Below are positions 55,701 to 64,000 of a stretch of 64,000 nt of DNA, piece by piece. The stretch is taken from positions 212,201 to 276,200 of the forward strand of contig MU130708.1 of the NCBI GenBank assembly GCA_015039465.1, read 5' to 3'. Positions within the stretch are counted from its first letter, which is position 1, and the number at the start of each line of letters is the position of its first letter. Under the pieces are notes generated by a model, which did not search any database, had not been told where the DNA came from, and saw only the letters and a program-made list of their open reading frames with translations. The position numbers and the translations under genes were made by a program. The stretch comes from Phlegmacium glaucopus. Its lineage: Eukaryota > Basidiomycota > Agaricomycetes > Agaricales > Cortinariaceae.

Positions 55701-58700
55701 CCTTCGATCTTGTCCAAAGCGAACATCGGTGAACTCCTTGAGGTTGAGGTCCACCCCGGAAACTGCATCGATGTCGCCTCCAGCCAGCGCACGAGATTCG
55801 GCAGTTATTTCTCCAATCGTTTCCCGAGGCTTGAGTGGATTCTAGAATAACATCGTAATTCAATCAAATTTACTTCAAGAGAGTTTTCTGTGGACTGACA
55901 ATAAAGTCTTTTCTCGATCTATACCCGTCGCTAAAGAGGATATCAGGATTTTGAGTGGCGGAAGCGGCAAGGTCATTACGACCAATAGCACAATAGGCTT
56001 CCAAAGGCCAGTTTCCAGGTGGCGCAAGCTGACAAGTACGCGCAGCCTCTCTCAACGGTGCTGAGACGCCTAGAGGCAGCAAATACAGTAGATCGGCAGT
56101 GTTTTGAGTAACCATTTTATAGATCACGTTCTCTGCCCTCTTCTGACTTTCTGGAACCTTTGAATCGGAAAGACTGTTGAACAAAAGGCTTAATTCGTGT
56201 AGTTGCTGAAGTGGATCGCAGACACCATATTCGAAGGATGGAGTAATCTGAAATCGCGTGACTATATGCTCAAGGTCGTGCCATGGCACCTTCCATTCAG
56301 GAGTGCTGATGCGTCCATATAAAATGGCCGAAATATCTGGCGGCCACACTGGAATTCGATCGTCGAGGTGTTCATGTTCTGTGATCTCCGGTCAAGTCGC
56401 AGAATAGTACAATGAGAACCAGAACATACGATAAGTAATAGGAGAAGGCCAAGCTGAAATTGCATCAGGAACTAAACGCTTCCAATAGTCGGCCCACTCT
56501 GGGCGGATGGCCAAAGCTACCCGACAAAGAACAGGTGCAAATCTCAGAAGATCGCTATGACGATGGATTAACAGCCGAAGATGTTCTCCGAGCATATGTA
56601 GTCCGTATAATAGTGGGCAAAGCAATGGGTTGGGTAAATTTACGTTATGGACTGGACGAGGTGTAGGGAGGGCAGGCGGGGTACGGAGAAATCTCAAGGC
56701 TGGATCTTCACGATACCGAGCATGCGATGATGATTGTGCGAGTCGAAGCCAAGGGTTTGAAGGCACAGACACATCCTCAACTCCAAGCCCAAATATTGCA
56801 TAAAGTGCCTCAGTAAAACATCCAAACTCCACATTGTCTGCAGTTGACCACCAGTGTGCGGACCAATTCTCCAAAAAAGCGCGATGCAAAGCAAAGCTAA
56901 CGTCGGCAGGTAAAATGAGCGCAAGCAATTGGAAACATTCGGTTACTAGGGCATCCTGGGCGTATATGTCGAAGGTAATACGTGACTTCCATCCATCTTT
57001 ATAAGTTACGATAGTCGTTCCCCACTGCTCTTTCTGAACGGAAACAATGATTCCATGGTCTTCAGGCTCTGAGAAAAGCGATTGATCGACATCCATTTGT
57101 GTGTTATCGAATCCGGAGGTATGCCTGACTATCATAGGCAGTTCACATAAACCATGGGTCAGAAGGGATAACTCTCCCAAGGGCTTGACAACTAACAAAT
57201 CCCAGACATTCTTCCGAGTCGCGCGAAGCGAAGTAGCGGCACAGGCAGGCATTTCCTTCTCAAGCAACGCTTCCATGGTCCTATTTTCCTTCTGCGACAG
57301 TGAGAACACAAGTAGAGATTGGCTGGAAGGAAGGCAGATAGACAACAAACAGCGAGCGCGTTGGCCATCCCAGCGATTGTCGAATATGGACGCTGATATA
57401 CTGCGCCATGATTGCGCACTATAAAAATTGGTGTCTTAGGACAAAATGATAAGTTTCGAACAAGAACAAGACGTACTCTTCTTTTTCTATTGAATGGGTT
57501 ACTAGGCTTTCCATCCAGTATGCAGCTTTCATTCTTCCATGTTCGATAGGTGTGAGAGTGATATCTGACTCAAATCGTCCTCCAAGAGCCATTCTATCCA
57601 ACGTCATGCTAAGGTCGTTGCGCGACAACGAGTTTCGACGTCCTTTCACTGGTCCTGTGCGTGATTGTGAAGTGCCGCCAGCCACCAATGATGCCATGGT
57701 AGTTGCTGATGAAAGGGCAGGGGCCATACCAGGTAAAGATGAGAGTGATGGAACTTCGGGTAATTCGAAAAGATCTGGAATTACAGGTGCTTCCTGAGAC
57801 CGTGCGTTTGGAGACATGGGGCGGAGGCGGTCTCGACCATCGAACAATGCTGAAGTTCTACGGCTTCCAACACCCGACATCGACTGTCGCTTTTGTGTGC
57901 TATTCGTAGAAGTGGTACCCTGAGCACGACATAGAGGGGCTGGAGTGTCCTTGGGTCTGATATAGACATAACGCCAGACTGAGAGTTGTTGTTTCCCAAC
58001 GTCGACCGTGACCAAGATCTGAGCATCGGAGATAATGTTACAATGGGAGGCCCAAATAATCATCTCTGTAGGAGGAATAGACTTTAAAGGTCTCGTCGAA
58101 TTCTCGTCTTCATCTATCAAGGCGGCTGGGATGTCAGGAATGGGTCCAAGGATACCAGCGGTTAATCCAACTGCTGCTGCTTCAGAAAAAGGGCTGGTAA
58201 CCGAGAAGATGGTGGGTAATACAACATCACCACTGAGATCAGCCTCAACCAATTCAGTAGGTTCGAGGACGCGCTGGATCATAACGCCGTGGGGTGAGAT
58301 AGGCCAAGCCCTCCGAACAATGAAGGGTAGAGAAAAGGTATAATCCATGCCATTGAGTAAATATATCTTTCCTATACTTCGAAGGAATACGAAGATGGCT
58401 GGAACCTTTTCGTGGACACCGGGATCTGGTTTGACATTTATCTGTGTCCGAGTGAAAGGACCGAAGGTTAATCGATCATTGGACACCGAAGGACTAGGAA
58501 GATTGTCGGCACTCGTATAGTTTGTTGCACTATGAGAGAGGGGGGTGTTTTGGTAGTCGATCTGCTCGAGCTCACCCAGACATGCCCATTGAATAGATTC
58601 ACCTTCTTCCTCATAGTTCCATTTTTTAACCATCACACCTCCGTAACTCATTACCACAGTATGAGCATTCCAGGTTATCTCGCGTTCGTTCGCGTCATTC

Positions 58701-58888
58701 CCAGTGAAAAATGTAGCTGTTTGGATCGAAAAGACATTTTCGGTATCCGAGCCGCGAAGAGCAGTTTTTATGGCTTGCAAAAGGGGAGTATCTTCTGAGG
58801 TAGGATGGGATGAAGGACAAGTTCGAGAGAGGAATTTCAAAGCAGAAGACGTTGGTGGGCCATGGGCAGCGATAGATATAGGTGGCAT
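52729..58888 (-). CDS. APC1: Anaphase-promoting complex subunit APC1
   Basis: APC1 is the largest scaffold of the APC/C ubiquitin ligase that triggers anaphase. The gene starts at 58888 (MPPISIAAHGPP) and stops at 52729, with short introns between five long open stretches (58888-57419, 57348-56392, 56349-55870, 55863-54292 and 54255-52729). The N-terminal beta-propeller region reads WNAHTVVMSYGGVMVKKWN, FIVRRAWPISPHGVMIQRV and MIIWASHCNI. The proteasome/cyclosome (PC) repeats read AGFLLGLGLTGHL, AAGLSGVGLLYLGTKNRRM, ASALAFGMIVLGKG and ASIALGLMYLRTGRKEI. The conserved C-terminal part reads RDGLNLISISLCMVMAGTG and GSKYGVHISTHMSLGLLFLG. A Ser-rich loop (KRQSMSGVGSRRTS) in the N-terminal half resembles the phospho-regulated loop of other APC1 proteins. 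Confidence 0.92.
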
Positions 58889-59516
58889 TCAATAATTGGT
58901 TTAACGGACAGAAGCCTTTTGAACGTTGCAGCCATGCGAAGCCAATTGTTTATGGACCTTTGTCAGATCTTTATATTGAATGAACTAGCTACAAAATATG
59001 AAATTCCAAGATACAGAGCAACATTACCGATAAGCCCTACCAAAAAATGGGCATAGAAAACCGTATTGTACGAGATCATAAATAGGGGGAACCGACTCGG
59101 AGACGACAGACTGGGAAAAATAAATAACAAAAGAAATTCCAAGAGACACGATGATAGATATGACGAAGAAAGTAAGAGCAAGTCAAAAAAGAAAAGAATA
59201 AAAACACATGTGTGCATGTACTTCTTGATACAACTCGGAAAAAGTATGCCGCCCTTCCCATGAATGTTTGCTGGAAACCCGGATATCCTGGTTTGCGAGA
59301 TCCCAGCGGTTGCCAAATGTAATCGGGTCCTCCAAAAATTTGAATGCCAAAGCTTCATGACCCCAGATGTGTGCGAAAGATTGCGAAAGAGAGAAGTCTA
59401 TATAAGAGAATGCAAAATAAAGATATGGGCAAGTAACATGAGAGGTTTGGTGTCGTCTGGACAAACGCATATCAGGGTAGAAACAAAAGCGCAACCAAGA
59501 GAAGAACATACAGAAA
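58889..59516. other. Intergenic region, APC1 promoter side
   Basis: Between the APC1 start and the stop of the next minus-strand gene lies AT-rich sequence with no gene. It holds the 3' untranslated part of the zinc-finger gene and the APC1 promoter. No TATA box or repeat with defined ends was seen. Confidence 0.4.
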
Positions 59517-62430
59517 TCAATTCATCGTGACCTGAACGCGGAACTGGTCCTCTCTACTTCTCTTCCTCGCTCCGACAAGCTCCTGGTGATTAGGTAGAGG
59601 GAAAGCGGACAACGACTTGCTCTCTTCTCCGTCCAGACGCCATATATTAGCAATTGGCGAGTTAACATCTGAGCTACCGCTGTCACCACGAGCGCGGGGG
59701 AATATTGCCCGAGGAGATGCGATATCTTCATTCTCTTCGACCGAGGAGAGCTCAGCCGAGGAGGTAGTCGTCGACGTTGGAGAAAGCGCAGGGGACTGGA
59801 CAATATCCTGTAGGAACGAAGGAAGAAGAGGTGCAGGCGCTTGAACGGTGAGAAGGTTATTGCTGTTATGGCGGTTGATGTCTGGTCCTGTGGAATAAAG
59901 TGGTGATGGTTGACGGTAGCCAGAAGTTTGGTATATGGGACTCGATGAAGGATAAGGAGGACTCTGGCTTGTATATTGTGAGCCCAAAGAAAAGTGAGAC
60001 TGGGAGCGGTGAACTGGGCGCGTCTGAGGTGTAGATAAATCGATAAAAGGACGTCGAACTTGCGGAGGTGTCAGTGAGTGTGAACGTGAAGCATGCGCAG
60101 GACCAGTAGACACATTCGAGTTATTCCCAGCAAGCTGTGTCTGTGTCAAGACAGATGTAAGAAGCGCAATACGTTCTGCCTGTACGGCAGCAGAAATGGA
60201 ATCTCCGTTACCCTCCGCATCTAGGAACCAGATCAGTAAAAAAAATGAACTAAGGAAATAGTGAGACGCACATGGAAGACAGGTCTGACACACTTTCCGT
60301 CGTCTCCAGTTGAGGTAGTTACATTTCTGACAAATCCAATCTCCAGGTTGCTTGATGAAGAAAGATTAACACATAATTTTCTCATAACATGACGTTTGAC
60401 GTACATGAGAAATAGGCCCTCTATTACCTGTATTAAGGATGGGGGGCTGCTGGAACGATGATTATCAGTAAAACGCTGCGGATACGAGTGGTTTCAAATC
60501 TTACTGCAACGCCTACGAGGCCACTGGGACGAATCTGCCCTTGTTCGGGGAAAGGTTCGTTATCAGGCCAATACATGATACATGGGGATAGAGGGTCACT
60601 AGAAATATTTTGAACTTTCCCACCGACGGCAAAAGCACGGCCAGAAGGTGTGAGCAAAGGATGTGTCGCCTTGGGGGGATTTGAAATATGAGGGAGGGGG
60701 GAAGAAGATCCAAAAGGTGAAGGCGGCAAAGGAGCAGAGCGACCGGCAGGTTGTGGAGTAGGAGGAAGCTGAAGTTGTTGCTGTGAATGTTGTTGCAACT
60801 GCTGCTGATTTGGCTGTTGGTGCTGCCCAGGTGGACCAGACGAGTAGTACACATTGTTAGACATGGAATTGAATCTCGGTGACGCTAGCCCTCGGGAGGT
60901 CGATGAGCTTGAGGACTGTTGAGCAGGCACTTGTGCATTCCCTGATCTAGGACATCCACAACCAATACAAGCAATATTGCGCCTGTGAAGAATCATACAA
61001 GGAAAAGATTCGGTTAGCATGACAATGTTTGGGGAGGGCGGAAAGGAGAAACTGAACATCGACGACGTGTTTACGGTTTTATAGAAACTCACCCAAAGTT
61101 ATGAGCGGCACATTTCGGCGAGTTACATCTAGAGGAGAGAAAAGAATTCAGTATCTGATTACTCATGAAATGTCTATCACTCGATCATGACCATTTGAAT
61201 TGAAGTGATCGAGGAACGAGGCGGTCGGGACCACCAAGTACATTCCAGATGGAAAAGATGACGCAAGACTATGGGCGGAAGTATTCACTTACATCCAGTC
61301 GCCAAGCCTGAAGCAGGTCTTAGGATTTGGTGGGTTGCTTGAAAGAGTGTATTCTGTGAGTCTCGAACTATCGATCTCGGACATGGATGACTTGAAGGTA
61401 TGAAGGTCGGATTGTGAGGAGGAGACGCGTAATGGAGGGGAGACAAAAAAGGTGGGATGAAGAGGGAGAATGGGAGCAGTAGACGCTGGTGTCTGTGGAG
61501 GGTCAGAAGACTGTCAGAAACGCAAGCCAAATACGTAAGGAAGAGTAGCTGGATCTTACGGTATTTTTGAGCGCAAAGCGCTGTAATTTATGAAAGGGTT
61601 CAAGATCACTCTCTAGGGCGGTTGTGACGGAAATTGCACGGCTAGAGAGCGAGAGGGCGAAGGAAGCCTGGTATTGATCATGATGAGATCAGTCGCATGA
61701 AATCGACAATAAAAAATGGCGGATAATAAGAGAACAGGGTGATCGAGCCGTGGATGTCAAGCACAGCACATATCCGTGCAGTGCGTGGAAGAGTTTTTCC
61801 CTGGTCGATTATCAGGTTATGGCGGCGCAATCATCTGACACGGCACGTGACTTACGCGAACACCCATAAAAGGGAAACTCATTAAGGGGATCTCATCGTT
61901 TCATGACTCGGGAAGGAATGGACTATTACACACACACCTCTTCATGAGTTCGGAACACGGCCCAGACACTATCTCGTCGTGGTGAATATTCACGGCGTAG
62001 CTCCCATATAGATATGGGAACGGGAATCGGGCTGGGAGCAAACATCTCAGAGACCTGTGTGAAGAATTATGTCAAGTCGCGGTAAAATGACATGAATGGC
62101 GTACTTTATGCGGAAGAAATACTTTATACAAGAAAGATTCCGCCATAGCTGGTAGGTTATATAACTGTATATAGGGAAATGTAAGATCAAAGGTGTTAAG
62201 CTCGTAATTCCGCATACGCCACTGACCTTGAGGACACGAGAACGAGTAGCGAAAAAAGCCTCGTGAAAAGCTTTTGGCAGGGAGGACTGCGATGAGCCGG
62301 GGTCATGGTCACTACTCCCCGATGACGTGGGAGATAAATCCAGATATGATCCTGCATCAGGCGCATCATCGGAGTGACTAGGCAGTGGTACTCTCAGGGA
62401 AGAGGGCAAGTAGGAAATGGTGGTAAGCAT
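59517..62430 (-). CDS. RanBP2-type zinc-finger RNA-binding protein (Nrp1/ARP-like)
   Basis: The gene starts at 62430 (MLTTISYLPSSLRVPLPSHS) and stops at 59517. The first three exons form a degenerate RRM-like domain: KAFHEAFFATRSRVLKV, PIPVPISIWELRREYSPRRD then TVWAVFRTHEE and ASFALSLSSRAI. Two RanBP2-type zinc fingers follow: LGDWMCNSPKCAAHNFGRN with ACIGCGCPRSG, and GDWICQKCNYLNWRRRKVC with TC, each with the W-x-C..C..N..C..C pattern that binds single-stranded RNA. Between them is a Gln-rich run (HQQPNQQQLQQHSQQQLQ) typical of prion-like granule proteins. The tail is Ser/Pro-rich. Order and fingers fit the fungal Nrp1/ARP family, whose members join stress granules. Roughly nine exons; short ones near the fingers were joined by eye. 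Confidence 0.75.
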
Positions 62431-64000
62431 AGTGGGTGCACTGAGGTGGAGGGACAGGGTTATTTGCGACGAAGAACGAGGGCAAAGTGCTTAAGAAGGG
62501 CGGATATCGATGGGAGATCGTCGCAATAGTCGAATCGAATCAAAAGTGTTGGACACGGAATTATGTAGTTAGATTTAGACAGAGAAGGTGAGAGCACAGA
62601 AGGCTGATATATAACTTGGTTTGCACAAAAACTCTGCCAGCGAACGATGATCCAAAGGTAGCTATATGGCCAGCATACATTTCAGGGTCTAGATTAGATA
62701 TATAATAATAATACAAAGGACAAAAAGAGAAAAAGAGAAAAAAGGGAAAAAAAAAAAAGACCTCAATGCTCCTCGTTATTCCTGTAACCAACGACTACCG
62801 TGAATCCCGCCCGAGTAACTAATCCTCTTTGTTGCGAATCATAGCTTGCAATATATCATGAGAAGCATTCCTTCTAATACCATGTCCATCCATCGGGACC
62901 GAGGAAGATGCCAAGATCCTTTCTGCATTTTTTAACAATGTGATCGCCGATGGCCGCTCATGAGCAGGAATGTTTCACCTGTATATGTTGTTCTGCGCCA
63001 GTCTTTTTGTCCTAGTCTTTGTGAAACATACTTCCATTCTCGCCCCTGGACCATTGCTCACATTCTTGACCACCATGATACACACATACGCGCCAGGCGA
63101 CCAATTGCAACAACCCTCGTGTTTCTTCTTCTTTTCTCCAGACTCATACGGTCTTTCTGAACACAAGTTAATCTTTTTTCTACCTCTTATTCAGCTACAA
63201 GCCTTGTAACTTCCTCATTCTGCATCCTATAGACACCCGTAGACCCCCGCTCCCCGCTCTCCATTGCGCCACATTCGAGCCAAGCCTCGGAGCATTTTAA
63301 AATGTTTCGTGCGAAGTCGGCCCTTATGACAACCATATTAATCATCTGTAGTCGTCAAACCGGCCGCCGTATTACTGCCTCACAATAGTGATTATTGGCT
63401 CCGCAGAATTCTACGAAATGTGTATGTAACGTGAAAAAATATATAAGCGGATACGTCGGAGGAGAGTCATATCATAAATAACATAAAGCTTGTTCTGGTA
63501 TGCGACATCTATATTATTAGGACTTGATATTTATATCATAACATCAACAACTATACTGTATACCAGCTGGTGGATGGCAATATTGAACAGTATTGAACCA
63601 CGCGTTGAATGAGTCAACGACCCACTAGGCGCTTGATCAAACCCAAATTTGTGATCGGTCCGGTCCGGTGAGCAAGAAACCGTAGTGAGGAGTCTCGAGG
63701 CCATTTTCAATGAAACTTTAACCAAATAGATGGTTGACCGACAATCGGCTCGGTTGAATGCCAGGGACGCCTCAGGGACAATGACGACGGCAATATGGAG
63801 ACTAGTGGAGACTAGTTGGAGACTGTTGGGGACTGTAAATTCCGTCATGTTCCGAATATTCAAGGGAGGTATTCTCAAGCCGAACATAACGCATCCGGAT
63901 GGTGTTGAGACTACCTGGTTATTAAGCAGAAAGATCTACAACTGCGACGACTACGTCGCTTGAAAGATTCACTGCCAGTATGATCGATGATGACAACTGA
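62431..64000. other. Gene-free right edge
   Basis: The first few hundred bases are the promoter side of the zinc-finger gene. Purine-rich (62700-62760) and pyrimidine-rich stretches follow. Open frames at 62960-63209 and 63531-63963 have no recognisable motif and low-complexity content. No gene can be supported, though the last exon of a gene beyond the window cannot be excluded. Confidence 0.4.

Noticed and set aside
63531..63963. Terminal gene at the right edge
   Set aside because: Overlapping open frames on both strands have no recognisable motif or splice continuity.

Overview
This window is nuclear DNA from a filamentous basidiomycete, most likely an Agaricomycete. The evidence is many short introns (about 47-65 bp, GT..AG), compact gene spacing, fungal orthologues with basidiomycete-type sequences, and transposon families typical of mushrooms: a tyrosine recombinase, a KDZ-associated CxC6 protein and a Ty3 chromovirus. 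I do not assign a genus.

The window has two contrasting halves. Positions 1 to about 20400 contain no recognisable host gene and hold a nested graveyard of mobile elements: a decayed tyrosine recombinase (577-1930), a 561-bp hAT-type MITE with a perfect 8-bp target duplication (2887-3447), and a decayed Ty3 chromovirus (about 4959-11378). The chromovirus has been hit by a solo LTR, a dispersed LTR-like repeat, a TA-flanked DNA transposon and a fold-back palindrome. Then come a probable Plavaka-type fragment, a zinc-cluster repeat gene, a KDZ-associated CxC6 fragment and the gag end of a Ty1/copia element (17790-19300, minus). Many of the stop codons are CGA to TGA changes, so C-to-T decay has acted here.

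From 20459 onward the DNA is gene-dense: TSC2/tuberin (+), GEN1/Yen1 Holliday-junction nuclease (-), two tandem PARP-like ADP-ribosyltransferases (-, -), a third divergent PARP-like gene (+), a bacterial-type PARG (+), IMP dehydrogenase (+), an HMCES/SRAP protein (-), a TAF-like histone-fold protein (+), exosome subunit RRP42 (+), DAHP synthase (-), a 2.4-kb gene-free gap, PIH1 (+), a two-LIM protein (-), eIF5A (+), mitochondrial uL30 (-), APC1 (-) and a RanBP2-zinc-finger RNA-binding protein (-).

The most interesting unit is 28416-35684. Three cysteine-module ADP-ribosyltransferase genes sit beside a poly(ADP-ribose) glycohydrolase-like gene. This gives apparent writers, a predicted catalytically dead writer homologue (all three H-Y-E triad positions replaced in an open spliced frame) and an eraser in 7.3 kb, flanked by the genome-maintenance genes GEN1 and HMCES. 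Exon boundaries were read by eye from splice signals and frame continuity; for several genes the exon lengths sum to a whole number of codons.
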